Assembly (NCBI GenBank): GCA_963755335.1
Contig: CAVWJW010000008.1
Location: forward strand, 1,116,001-1,180,000
Source: UBA10649 sp963755335
GTDB lineage: Bacteria > Actinomycetota > Actinomycetes > S36-B12
Direction: 5' to 3'
DNA: 64,000 nucleotides
The position numbers and the translations under genes were made by a program. The notes under the pieces were generated by a model. The model did no database searches. It was not told the origin of the DNA and was given only the letters and a program-made list of their open reading frames with translations. This document shows, piece by piece, positions 15,127 to 24,949 of this stretch (position 1 is the stretch's first letter; every line of letters starts with the position of its first letter).

Positions 15127-18100
15127 GTGCACCTGAAGAGCCTGACGCTGAAGGGATTCAAGTCCTTCGCGTCGTCGACCACCCTGCACTTCGAGCCCGG
15201 CGTCACCTGTGTCGTCGGTCCGAACGGCTCCGGCAAGTCCAACGTCGTGGACGCCCTCGCCTGGGTCATGGGCGAGCAGGGCGCCAAGTCGCTGCGCGGC
15301 GGCAAGATGGAGGACGTCATCTTCTCCGGCACGGCGGGCCGCGCACCGCTCGGCCGGGCCGAGGTGTCGCTGACGATCGACAACTCCGACGGCGCCCTGC
15401 CGATCGACTACACCGAGGTCACGATCTCCCGCACGCTGTTCCGCAACGGCGGCTCGGAGTACGCCATCAACGGCGAGCCCTGCCGGCTGCTCGACGTGCA
15501 GGAGCTGCTGAGCGACTCCGGCATCGGCCGCGAGATGCACGTCATCGTCGGCCAGGGCCAGCTCGACACCATCCTGCAGGCCACTCCCGAGGACCGTCGC
15601 GGCTTCATCGAGGAGGCGGCGGGCGTCCTCAAGCACCGCAAGCGCAAGGAGAAGGCTCTCCGCAAGCTCGACTCGATGCAGGCCAACCTCACCCGGCTGC
15701 AGGACCTCACCGCCGAGCTGCGCCGCCAGCTCAAGCCGCTCGGCCGGCAGGCCGAGGTGGCGCGTCGCGCCGTCGTCATCCAGGCCGAGGTGCGCGATGC
15801 CCGCCTTCGCCTGATGGCCGACGATCTCCGTCAGCTGCAGGACGGCGCTCGCCGCCGAGGTCGCCGACGAGACGGCGCTGCGCGAGCGTCAGGCCGACGT
15901 CGACGCCGCGCCTCGCCGTCCTGCTCGCGCAGGAGCAGGCCGCCGAGGAGCAGGCCGCGCTCGACGCGCCGCGCCTGGCCACGGCGCAGGAGACCTGGTT
16001 CGCCCTCAGCGGGCTGCGCGAGCGCTACCATGGGCCTGGTCCAGCTGGCCGCCGAGCGCGTCAAGCACCTGCAGCCCGAGCCGGAGGAGGACTCCGGCCG
16101 CGATCCCGACCAGATCGAGGCCGACGCGCGAGCCCTGCGGCAGGAGGAGTTCGAGCTCGGCCGCCAGGTGGAGGCATCTCGCGAGGCGCTGTCCGTGGCC
16201 GATGCCGGTCGCATCACGGCCGAGCAGGCCGCGGCGGCCGAGGAGCGTCGGGTGGCCGAGGCCGAGCGGGCCGCTGCCGACCGACGCGAGGGCCTGGCCC
16301 GGCTCACCGGGCAGGTCAACGCAGCGCGCGTCGCGGCTGGAGGCCCGCGAGGCGCGAGATCGCCCGGCTCGAGGTGCAGATCGCCGAGGCACGCCAGCGT
16401 GGGGAGACCGCCCAGCGCGAGTTCCAGCGCATCGAGGTCGACGTCGCCGGTCTCGACGAGGGCGAGCACAGCCTCGACGCGGATCACGAGTCGGCCGAGG
16501 CCGAGCTCGAGGAGGCCGACCACGCGGTCGAGTCACTGCGGTCCCGCGAGGCCGCCGCCGAGCGCGAGCGTGCCGGCCTGAGCGCCCGCTGCGAGGCCCT
16601 GCGGATCGGACTGGAGCGCAAGGACGCCGGCGCTCGCCTGGTCGAGGCCAGCGACCGCGTCTCCGGCGTGCTCGGTCCGCTCGCCACCCTCCTGCACGTC
16701 GAGGCCGGTGCGCAGGCGGCCGTGGCCGCGGCGCTCGGTGACGTCGCCGAACGCCATCGTCGTCTCCGGCATGGACGCCGCGATGCGCGCCATCGTCCTG
16801 CTGAAGGACGAGGACGCCGGGCGCGCCGCCATCGTCGTCGCCGACTCCGAGCATGCACGGCCCGCTCGCCCGCCGGTGCGCGAGGCCGGTCGTCCGCTGA
16901 CGGAGTTCGTGCGATGCGACGATCGCCCTCCGGCCGGTCGTCGACCACCTCCTCGAGCGATGGACCATGGTCGACGACCTCGGTCAGGCGCGCGAGCTGC
17001 ATGAACCACCATCCGGGGCTGTCGTTCGTCACGGCGGCGGGTGACGTCTGGCATCCGGAGTCGTGCACGGCGGGTCGGCGAGCGCCCCCAGCCTGCTCGA
17101 GGTTCAGGCGGCCTACGACGAGGCCTTCGCCGGCCTCGACCGAGGTGGGTCACGAGCTCGACCGGCTGCGCTTCGACATGGCGGCGGCGAAGGCCCGTCA
17201 GGCTGAGGCGGCGGCGCGCGTCGAGCATGCGCTGTCCCGTCTGCACGAGTCCGATGCGCGGATGGCCGCCGTGGCCGAGCAGCTCGGGCCAGCTCGGGCA
17301 GGTGGCCAGGGCGGCCGGCGCCGAGGCCGACCGGCTCACGTCGGCGCGCTCGGCAGCCGAGTCGGCTCGGGCGACCGACGGTGACCAGTTGGCTCAGCTG
17401 CAGGCCCGCCTCGACGCAGCCGCGGTCGAGCCCGATGAGGCGCCCCGGGCCGACAATCGCGAGGCTCTTGCGGCAGCCGCGTCCGCGGCGCGTCGGGCCG
17501 AGGTCGATGCCCGGCTGGCGCTGCGAACCGCCGAGGAGCGGGTCGCGGCGGTCACGGCGCGTGCCCATGCAGCTCGAGCGGGCTGCGGCTGCGGAGCGGC
17601 AGGCCCGGATCGCGGCTCAGGAGCGCCGTGAGCGCAGGGCCATCGAGCTCGTCACCACGTCGGCCGTGCTCGCGGGCACGCAGGATCGCCCTGGCCAGGA
17701 TCGAGACCTCCGTGGCACTGGCCGGCCGCGAGCGGACCGTCATCGAGAAGGCGAACCGCGAGCGCGAGGCGCAGGCCCTGCGCATCCGCACCGCCCTGCG
17801 CGAGCTGCAAGTCCGAGGCCGACCTGCTCAAGGACTCCGTGCATCGCGACGAGGTCGCCCGTGCGGAGCAGCGCATGCGCATCGAGCAGGTGCAGGACAA
17901 GGTGCTCGAGGACTTCGGCATCGAGGCCGACGTGCTCATCGCCGAGTACGGACCGGACCAGCTCGTGCCGCCGACGCCGCCCTCGCCGGGCGATGACGTC
18001 GCCTGAGGAGGAGCCGCAGCCGTACCCGTTCGTGCGCGCCCAGCAGGAGAAGCGGCTCAAGGCGGCCGACCGCGACCTCGCGCTGCTGGGCAGGGTGAAC

Positions 18101-18700
18101 CCGCTGGCGCTCGAGGAGTACTCGGCGATGGAGGAGCGGCATCGCTTCCTCACCGAGCAGCTCGACGACCTCAAGCGCACCCGCGAGGACCTCCTCGACA
18201 TCGTCAAGGAGGTCGACGCCCGCGTGGAGCAGGTGTTCACCGAGGCCTACGAGGCGGTCGAGCGGGAGTTCGAGGCCGTGTTCGCGCGGCTCTTCCCGGG
18301 CGGCGAGGGCCGGCTGATCCTCACCGACCCCAACGACATGCTCAACACCGGCGTCGACGTCGAGGCCCGCCCGCCGGGCAAGAAGGTCAAGCGGCTGTCG
18401 CTGCTGTCCGGTGGCGAGCGCTCGCTCACCGCGGTGGCCTTCCTCGTGGCCCTGTTCAAGGCCCGCCCGAGCCCCTTCTACGTCCTCGACGAGGTCGAGG
18501 CCGCGCTCGACGAGGTCAACCTCGGCCGCCTCATCGACATCATCGAGGAGCTGCGGTCGTCGTCCCAGCTCATCGTCATCACGCACCAGAAGCGGACGAT
18601 GGAGATCGCCGACGCCCTGTACGGCGTCTCGATGCGCGGCGACGGCGTCACTCAGGTGATCGGCCAGCGATTGCGCGAGAGCGAGGCCGTCAGCGCGTAG
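15127..18700 (+). CDS. smc: Chromosome segregation ATPase Smc, about 15 frame shifts
   Basis: SMC forms a ring dimer with ScpA/ScpB that compacts and aligns chromosomes. The N-terminal head is intact: Walker A GPNGSGKSNVVDALAWVMGE (residues 31-50). The C-terminal head is intact from about 18000: signature LSLLSGGERSLTAVAFLVAL and Walker B FYVLDEVEAALDE. Between them the coiled-coil arms and hinge are read only by changing frame at about 15841, 15911, 16029, 16330, 16355, 16748, 16919, 17000, 17062, 17141, 17288, 17569, 17685, 17811 and 17993. All are one-base gains except the one near 17062. Removing them gives exactly 1186 residues, the usual SMC length, so sequence error is far likelier than decay. 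Confidence 0.9.
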
Positions 18701-19393
18701 CGGTCACTCTCTCGGGTGCGGTCGCAAGGGCGTGAACGAGGCCGGTCACGATCATCGCCTGGGCCGTCAGGTAGGTGGCCATGATCACCACGGACCACCA
18801 TCGCGACTCTGACAGCGGGCCGAACGCGGTCAGCGCGATCAACGCGTCCGACAGCACGAACAGACCCGCGCCGATCGCGACACGCCAGCCCTTGTCCTCG
18901 CGGGACGCGGATGACGAGGTCGAGCGCGGCGACAGCCATGGCGACGAGGACGACGCTGTAGAGCAGGACCGGAATCCTGAGCGCTCCGACCCCTGGGCTG
19001 AGGAGGACGTTGAGGATCAGCCACAGCAGGACGTAGGGCACGAGCGCGATCTTCCACGCGCGCACCAGGCCCGGCCCCGGCACACGCGTGAAGGCGATGA
19101 TGTAGCAGATCTGCATCACGAGGAACGCGGCAATGCCCGCGATGAAGAACCCGTCGCCATCACCCGACAGCAGAAGGTCGCCGAACCATGCGAACAGCAC
19201 GCCGACGGCCAGCCAGCGAAGCGCCAACGGGTGCTTGTGGTCACGTGCGCATCTGCACAAGCAGCCACGCCAGCAGCAGCGGCATGAGGCAAGCCTTCGT
19301 GGTCGTCGTGAACCAGGTCGACCCGGCCGCTTCGGACGCCACATTGGCGACGGAAACGACCGCGTAGGCGATCAGCAGAACGCGCGACGTCAT
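18690..19393 (-). CDS. YhhN/TMEM86 family membrane protein (lysoplasmalogenase-like), two frame shifts
   Basis: The joined frames give a 233-residue, very hydrophobic protein with seven or eight membrane segments, for example FFIAGIAAFLVMQICYIIAF and LVPYVLLWLILNVLL, and the family segment GAGLFVLSDALIALTAFGPL. YhhN/TMEM86 proteins hydrolyse lysoplasmalogens in animals; the bacterial role is less clear. One-base gains near 19244 and 18905 interrupt it. It starts at ATG 19391-19393 after CAGGAT plus six bases (probably leaderless), is divergent from ftsY and overlaps the end of smc by 11 bases. Confidence 0.8.
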
Positions 19394-19399
19394 GGGCCC

Positions 19400-19419
19400 A
19401 TCCTGCCGCGTGAAAGGAT
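19400..19419. promoter_or_regulatory. Opposed -10 elements between the YhhN gene and ftsY
   Basis: On the minus strand CAGGAT (19405-19400) is six bases before the YhhN ATG. On the plus strand AAGGAT (19414-19419) is seven bases before ftsY ATG 19427. Both fit the pattern of leaderless starts seen elsewhere in this window; the ftsY site could also act as a weak ribosome-binding site. Confidence 0.4.
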
Positions 19420-19426
19420 GCCGCCC

Positions 19427-20660
19427 ATGGATTCAGTGGCCCTTTTCATCGGCATCGCGTTCGTACTGCTCATCGTCGGGGTCATCGGCTTCGTCGGATT
19501 CCGCCGCGGCGGCTCGACGAAGGCACTTGAGGAGAAGCCCCGGCCGGGCATCGACTACGCGCCCGGGGTGGGCGACGACGACAGCATCCCGCGCGACACT
19601 CCGCGCCGTTCGGTCGACGTGCTCGAGGTGGGGGATTCGCTCGCGACCCCGCTCGACGAGACCCAGATCGAGGAACGGCCCGCCGAGACCCTGACCGCCG
19701 AGGAGCTCGAGGGCCTGCTCGAGGTCGAGGTGCCCGATCCGGCCGCCGGCCGCCTGCAGCGCCTGCGCGCGCGCCTGGCCCGGTCGCAGAACGCCATGGG
19801 TCGCGGCCTCCTCGCCCTGCTCAGCTCGGGAGCGATCGACGACGACACCTGGGACGAGGTGGAGGAGACCCTCCTCACCGCGGACCTCGGTGTCGCACCC
19901 ACCCAGGAGCTCATCGAGCGGCTGAAGACCCGCGTCAAGGTCGAGGGCGCCTCCGACCCGATCGCGGTACGCCAGATGCTGCGTGAGGAGCTGCTGGTCC
20001 TCGTGGATCCGTCGATGGACCGCAGAGTGCGTGCCGAGCGCGTCGACGGCCGACCCGGCGTGGTCATGGTCGTCGGCGTCAACGGCACGGGCAAGACCAC
20101 GACCACAGGCAAGCTGGCCAGGCTCGCGGTGGCCAACGACCAGACCGTCGTCCTCGGCGCTGCCGACACCTTTCGCGCCGCCGCGGCCCAGCAGTTGCAG
20201 ACATGGGGCGATCGCGTCGGCGCGGCGGTCGTCCGCGGCCCGGAGGGCGGCGATCCGGCCGCTGTGGCGTTCGACGCCGTCGCCACGGGGATCGCTGCTG
20301 ACGTCGACACCGTCATCATCGACACCGCGGGGCGCCTGCACACCAAGACCGGCCTGATGGACGAGCTCGGCAAGGTCAAGCGGGTCGTCGAGAAGCAGTC
20401 GCCCATCGACGAGGTCCTGCTCGTCCTCGACGCCACGACCGGCCAGAACGGCCTGGTGCAGGCGCGGGTGTTCGCCGAGGTCGTCGACATCACTGGCATC
20501 GTGCTGACCAAGCTCGACGGCACCGCGCGCGGCGGAATCGTCGTGGCCGTGCAGCGCGATCTCGGCGTGCCGGTCAAGCTGGTGGGCCTTGGCGAGGGGC
20601 CGGACGATCTCGCGCCGTTCGATCCGGCAGGTCTTTGTGGATGCCCTGATCGAGGAGTGA
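19427..20660 (+). CDS. ftsY: Signal recognition particle receptor FtsY, one frame shift
   Basis: FtsY docks SRP-bound ribosomes at the membrane. Unlike the E. coli protein it starts with a membrane anchor (VALFIGIAFVLLIVGVIGFV, residues 4-23), followed by an acidic linker and the NG domain: GVNGTGKTTTTGKLA near residue 216, DTFRAAAAQQL, DTAGRLHTKTGLMDEL and TKLDGTARGG. Near 20632 a one-base gain moves the last codons out of frame; the corrected end is AVFVDALIEE and TGA 20658-20660, giving 410 residues. The stop codon itself lies in the first copy of a short interspersed repeat. Confidence 0.93.
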
Positions 20661-20717
20661 GCGGAGCGAGCCCCGGAGGATCAGGGCGATAGGCGTGCCC
20701 TGATCGAGGAGTGAGCG
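20643..20717 (+). repeat. 21-bp direct repeat of the ftsY 3' end
   Basis: Bases 20643-20663 (last codons and stop of ftsY) recur exactly at 20697-20717, 54 bases further on. Each copy contains CGAGGAGTGAGCG, which also occurs at 51412-51424. The second copy is outside any gene, so it is a duplicated or mobile short element rather than coding sequence. Confidence 0.8.
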
Positions 20718-20741
20718 ACGCCCCGAAGGGGCCGGTCGGGC

Positions 20742-20819
20742 GAAACACGCCGTTAACTTCACCGGGCCGTGCGTGACGCAGTGTTAACGCGGCACCGTGC
20801 CGCGTCACGTGCCGTTAAC
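20742..20819 (+). promoter_or_regulatory. Three GlnR-like boxes upstream of amtB, period 31 bp
   Basis: Three units of the form GNNAC-N6-TTAAC occur at 20742-20757 (GAAAC), 20773-20788 (GTGAC) and 20804-20819 (GTCAC). Each has AC-N9-AC spacing, as known for actinobacterial GlnR half-sites, and each second half is part of GTTAAC. The units repeat at exactly 31 bp, about three helical turns, so a regulator would bind one DNA face. Their place before the ammonium transport operon supports nitrogen control by GlnR. The rest of the 238-base gap holds the 21-bp repeat and no gene. Confidence 0.65.
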
Positions 20820-20898
20820 GACAGGCAGCCCCCAGCGAAATGTCCTTCCGCGAATGTTCAGAACGCGAGGTGAACAACGCAACGGAAGGAGTACTCGC

Positions 20899-22212
20899 AT
20901 GGATTCCGCTCTCAATACGGGCAATACAGCGTGGATGCTCACGTCATCCGCACTGGTACTGATCATGATCCCCGGCCTGGCCTTCTTCTACGGAGGCATG
21001 GTCCGCACCAAGTCGGTGCTGAACATGCTCATGATGGTCATGGGCGCGCTCTTCACGACGGGCATCCTGTGGATGCTCTTCGGCTACTCGATGGCGTTCG
21101 GCGACTCGTACGGGCAGCTCGGTCTGCTCGGCAACTTCACGCAGTACGCCGGTCTGCAGAGCCTGATGACGAACGATCCTGCTGCCACGCTGCCGGCCAT
21201 GGCCTTCGTCGCGTTCCAGGCGATGTTCGCCTGTATCACCGTTGGCCTGATCGCCGGTGCGATCGCCGACCGCACGAAGTACACCGCCTGGATCGTCTTT
21301 GCGATCCTGTGGGCGACGATCGTGTACTTCCCGGTCGCACACTGGGTCTTCGACCTCAACAAGGAGAACGGCGGCTGGCTCTACAAGCTGGGCGTCATCG
21401 ACTTCGCCGGTGGCACTGCGGTCCATATCAACGCGGGTGCTGCCGCGCTTGCCCTGTGCATCATCATCGGCAAGCGAGTGGGCTGGCCCAAGACCCCGAT
21501 GCGGCCGCACAACCTGACGCTCGTCATGGTCGGCGCGGGCCTGCTGTGGTTCGGCTGGTTCGGCTTCAACGCCGGTTCCGAGATCGCCGCGGACAACGCT
21601 TCGGCCGTCGTGTTCATGAACACGTTCCTGGCCACCTGCGCTGCGGGCATCGGATGGCTGGTCACGGAGAAGATCCGCGATGGTCACGCGACATCGCTGG
21701 GCGCTGCCTCGGGAATCGTGGCCGGCCTGGTTGCCATCACACCTTCGTGCTCCTCCGTGACCCCGATCGGCGCGACCATCATCGGCGTCCTCGCCGGTGC
21801 GATCTGTGCGCTGGCGGTCGGCCTGAAGTACAAGCTCGGCTACGACGACTCGCTTGACGTCGTGGGCGTCCACCTGGTGGGTGGCATCTTCGGGACCCTG
21901 GCCATCGGCTTCCTGGCGACGGATCTGGCCCCGGCGGGCGTCAACGGTCTGTTCTACGGCGGTGGACTTGAGCAGCTCGGCAAGCAGGCCATCGGAGCGG
22001 GGTCCGTCTTCGCCTACTCGTTCATCGTGGCGGCAATTCTCGGGCTCATCATCAAGGCGACGATCGGCTTCCGGATCGACAAGGACGACGAGATCTCGGG
22101 CATCGACCTCGCGGACCACGGCGAGTCCGCTTACGAGTTCGGTGATACTGGCGGCGGCGGTACGTTCGCCGGCGTGGGACATGCTGGTCGCATCAACGCG
22201 GAGGAGAACTGA
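20899..22212 (+). CDS. amtB: Ammonium transporter AmtB
   Basis: The 437-residue protein is an Amt/Mep/Rh channel with about 11 membrane segments that takes up ammonium as a trimer. Visible family motifs are the N-terminal FFYGGMVRTKSVLNMLMM, DFAGGTAVHINAGAAALAL with the first pore His and DVVGVHLVGGIFGTLA with the second, plus LLWFGWFGFNAGSEIA. ATG 20899 follows GGAAGGAG. Its TGA overlaps the ATG of glnB, so the PII protein that blocks the channel is made in step with it. Confidence 0.96.
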   Translation: MDSALNTGNTAWMLTSSALVLIMIPGLAFFYGGMVRTKSVLNMLMMVMGALFTTGILWMLFGYSMAFGDSYGQLGLLGNFTQYAGLQSLMTNDPAATLPAMAFVAFQAMFACITVGLIAGAIADRTKYTAWIVFAILWATIVYFPVAHWVFDLNKENGGWLYKLGVIDFAGGTAVHINAGAAALALCIIIGKRVGWPKTPMRPHNLTLVMVGAGLLWFGWFGFNAGSEIAADNASAVVFMNTFLATCAAGIGWLVTEKIRDGHATSLGAASGIVAGLVAITPSCSSVTPIGATIIGVLAGAICALAVGLKYKLGYDDSLDVVGVHLVGGIFGTLAIGFLATDLAPAGVNGLFYGGGLEQLGKQAIGAGSVFAYSFIVAAILGLIIKATIGFRIDKDDEISGIDLADHGESAYEFGDTGGGGTFAGVGHAGRINAEEN

Positions 22213-22550
22213 TGAAGCTCGTTACTGCAATCATCAAGCCGTTCAAGCTCGAGGACGTCAAGGCTGCTCTCGAAGGCCGCGGCGTGCACGGACTCACGGT
22301 CTCCGAGGCATCCGGCTACGGTCGGCAGAAGGGCCACACCGAGGTCTACCGAGGCGCGGAGTACACCGTCGACCTCGTGCCCAAGGTGCGCCTGGAGGTC
22401 GTCGTCGACGATGACGTCGCAGCGGGGGTTGTCGAGGCCATCGTTGGCGCGGCGCAGACCGGCAAGATCGGCGACGGCAAGGTGTGGGTCATCCCCGTCG
22501 AGTCGATTGTCCGTGTCCGCACTGGCGAGCGTGGCCTCGAGGCACTGTAA
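22212..22550 (+). CDS. glnB: Nitrogen regulatory protein PII
   Basis: PII senses 2-oxoglutarate, ATP/ADP and nitrogen status and binds AmtB. The 112-residue protein MKLVTAIIKPFKLEDVK is complete, with the T-loop TEVYRGAEYTVDLVPKVR and Tyr51 that is modified by GlnD (adenylylated in actinobacteria), and the C-terminal signature GKIGDGKVWVIPVE. It overlaps amtB by one base and is ten bases before glnD. GlnK would be an equally good name given the amtB linkage. Confidence 0.96.
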   Translation: MKLVTAIIKPFKLEDVKAALEGRGVHGLTVSEASGYGRQKGHTEVYRGAEYTVDLVPKVRLEVVVDDDVAAGVVEAIVGAAQTGKIGDGKVWVIPVESIVRVRTGERGLEAL

Positions 22551-22560
22551 GGAGATCCAC

Positions 22561-24891
22561 GTGGAACCCCGCGTCACCTCGACGTCGTACGTCGCAGCGC
22601 GGGAAGAACTCGCGCGCCGCCCCGGGCTCAACGGCTCGGGGCGGCGCTCTGCGCTGACGTCGATGACGGATGCGTGGCTGGCCGAGGCCTTCTCGAGCGC
22701 GGTCACCTCCGTCTCAGACCCCTTCTGCCTCGTGGCCGTCGGCGGCTACGGGCGGGGTGAGCTCACCATGGGGAGCGATCTCGACCTGTTGCTCCTCCAC
22801 CATGCCTCGGTCACCGAGGCGAGCCATGTCGCCGACTCGCTCTGGTACCCCGTGTGGGACTCCGGCGTGCGCCTCGACCACAGCGTGCGCACCGTCAGCG
22901 AGGCCAGGCGCCTGGCGAGCGACGACATCAAGGTCGTCCTCGGCCTGCTCGACGCGCGCGTGGTCGCCGGTGACGCGACGCTTGCCGAGCAGCTGCAGGC
23001 CGCGGTCCTCTCGGACTGGCGGGCGATGGCCGACCGCCGACTGCCGGCGCTGCGCCAGATGGTGGACGATCGCCGCCAGCGCTTCGGCGAGGCCTCCCAG
23101 CTGCTCGAGCCCGACATCAAGGAGTCCTACGGCGGACTGCGCGACGCCGTGATCCTCAAGGGCATCGCGGCCTCGTGGGTCACCGACGTGCCACACCACG
23201 GCTGGACCGACTCGGTGGACTTCCTTCTCGACGTACGCGACTCACTGCACCGGATCACCGGCAAGCCGAGCGACACCCTGGTCATGCAGGAGCAGGCCGC
23301 TGTCGCCGAGGACCTCGTCGGCGTCCCCGATCCGGACGCGCTGCTGCGCGCGGTGTACGAGAGCGCGCGCAACGTCGCCTACGCGAGCGACGTCACCTGG
23401 CATCGCGTGGAGCGCCTCGAGCGCGACCGACGCAAGGTCTCGTTCCGACCCATCAAGCGCAAGACCCCGACCCGGCTCCCGCTCGCCGAGGGAGTCGTCA
23501 TGCAGGACGGCGAGGCCGTCCTGGCGCTCGAGGCCAAGCCCGGCCGCGATGAGGGTCTTCTGCTGCGGGCTGCCGCTGCCGCCGCCCAGGCGGGCATTCC
23601 GCTCGCTCCGCACACGGCGGATCGGCTCGCGGCCGAGGGGGCCGATCCTGCGGTGCCCTGGTCCCGCGAGGTGCGCGAGTCCTTCGTGTCCTTCCTCGGT
23701 GCCGGACCGGCGATGGTCGGCGTGTGGGAGGCGCTCGATCAGCGCGGCATCCTGGGCCGGCTCATCCCCGGCTGGGACGTCATCCGATCGGCCCCGCAGC
23801 GCAACGCGCTGCACCGGTTCACTGTCGACCGTCACCTGGTCGAGACCGCTGTCCAGGCCGGAGCACTGACGCGCAACGTCGACCGACCCGACCTCCTCCT
23901 CGTCGGCAGCCTTCTGCACGACATCGGCAAGGCCCGCGGCGGCAACCACAGCGCCGTCGGCGCCGACCTCGCGCGTGATCTGGCGGCGCGCATGGGCTTC
24001 GACGACGACGACGTCGACGTCATCGTCACCCTCGTCCGGCACCACCTGCTCCTGGCCGACATCGCGACGCGACGCGACCTCGAGGACTCCGTGGTGATCC
24101 AGGAGGTCGCCGACGTGCTGGGCACCGTGGAGGTGCTCGACCTGCTCCACGAGGTCACCCTCGCCGATTCGCTGGCGACCGGGCCGACCGTCTGCACGGA
24201 GTGGCGGTTCAGCCTCATCAACGACCTCGTCGAGCGAGTGCGCGCGATCATGGCCGGTCGCCCGCTGCCGCAGCCGCCGGAGCTCACCGAGCACCAGGCG
24301 GTCGCGCTCGCGCAGACCGGAGTGTGGGTGCTCATGGACGTCAAGGACAGCACGTGCATCGTGACGGTGGCCGCCCCGGACCGCATCGGCCTGCTGGCCC
24401 TGGTGGCCGGCGTGCTGTCACTGAACAAGCTGAACGTGCTCGCCGCGCGCGTCACCACCGTCGAGGACCGGGCCGTCCAGGAGTGGACCGTGCGCCCGTC
24501 GTTCGGCGACCCGCCCTCCGTCGAGCAGCTCAGCGGTGACATCCGCCGCGCGATCGACGGCACCTACGACGTCGCCGAGCGGCTCGCCCGGCGCGACTCG
24601 GACTACGCCGTCGCAGCCCGCACGGAGCATCCCGACCCGATCGTGGTCATCAGCAACGGTGCGTCCGGCGCCTCGACCGTCGTCGAGGTCCGTGCCCACG
24701 ACGCGCCCGGGCTGCTCTACCGGGTGGCGTCGGGGGTCGCCTCGGCCGACGCGGCCATCATCGGTGCCAAGGTCTCCACGCTCGGCTCCGACGCGGTCGA
24801 CGTGTTCTTCGTGACCGATAGGGATGGCCGGCAGCTGTCCGACGATCGCCAGTCGGCCCTGCGCGCGACCGTCCTCGCCACCCTGCGGTGA
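22561..24891 (+). CDS. glnD: PII nucleotidyltransferase GlnD
   Basis: The 776-residue enzyme modifies and de-modifies PII. Domains in order are a nucleotidyltransferase domain with GGYGRGELTMGSDLDLLLL (about residues 62-80), an HD phosphohydrolase domain with LLHDIGKARGGNHSAVGADL (from about 451), and two C-terminal ACT domains (VAAPDRIGLLALVAGVLSLN and VRAHDAPGLLYRVASGVASA) that sense glutamine. GTG 22561 follows AAGGAG. It is the third gene of the amtB-glnB-glnD operon and is likely under the same three-box control. Confidence 0.95.
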   Translation: MEPRVTSTSYVAAREELARRPGLNGSGRRSALTSMTDAWLAEAFSSAVTSVSDPFCLVAVGGYGRGELTMGSDLDLLLLHHASVTEASHVADSLWYPVWDSGVRLDHSVRTVSEARRLASDDIKVVLGLLDARVVAGDATLAEQLQAAVLSDWRAMADRRLPALRQMVDDRRQRFGEASQLLEPDIKESYGGLRDAVILKGIAASWVTDVPHHGWTDSVDFLLDVRDSLHRITGKPSDTLVMQEQAAVAEDLVGVPDPDALLRAVYESARNVAYASDVTWHRVERLERDRRKVSFRPIKRKTPTRLPLAEGVVMQDGEAVLALEAKPGRDEGLLLRAAAAAAQAGIPLAPHTADRLAAEGADPAVPWSREVRESFVSFLGAGPAMVGVWEALDQRGILGRLIPGWDVIRSAPQRNALHRFTVDRHLVETAVQAGALTRNVDRPDLLLVGSLLHDIGKARGGNHSAVGADLARDLAARMGFDDDDVDVIVTLVRHHLLLADIATRRDLEDSVVIQEVADVLGTVEVLDLLHEVTLADSLATGPTVCTEWRFSLINDLVERVRAIMAGRPLPQPPELTEHQAVALAQTGVWVLMDVKDSTCIVTVAAPDRIGLLALVAGVLSLNKLNVLAARVTTVEDRAVQEWTVRPSFGDPPSVEQLSGDIRRAIDGTYDVAERLARRDSDYAVAARTEHPDPIVVISNGASGASTVVEVRAHDAPGLLYRVASGVASADAAIIGAKVSTLGSDAVDVFFVTDRDGRQLSDDRQSALRATVLATLR

Positions 24892-24936
24892 GCCGGACCG
24901 CCGAGGGCACGATCGGGCGCCTGTCCACCCGCCGGT

Positions 24937-24942
24937 TACGCT
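24937..24942 (+). promoter_or_regulatory. -10 element TACGCT, leaderless start of ffh
   Basis: TACGCT is followed by seven bases and GTG 24950. The 58-base gap after glnD has no Shine-Dalgarno sequence, so ffh is probably transcribed separately without a leader. Confidence 0.5.
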
Positions 24943-24949
24943 GACGCCC

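Noticed and set aside
15842..18000. Programmed or translational frameshifting in smc
   Set aside because: There are too many sites, no shared slippery heptamer or downstream structure, and the same kind of indel affects many unrelated genes.
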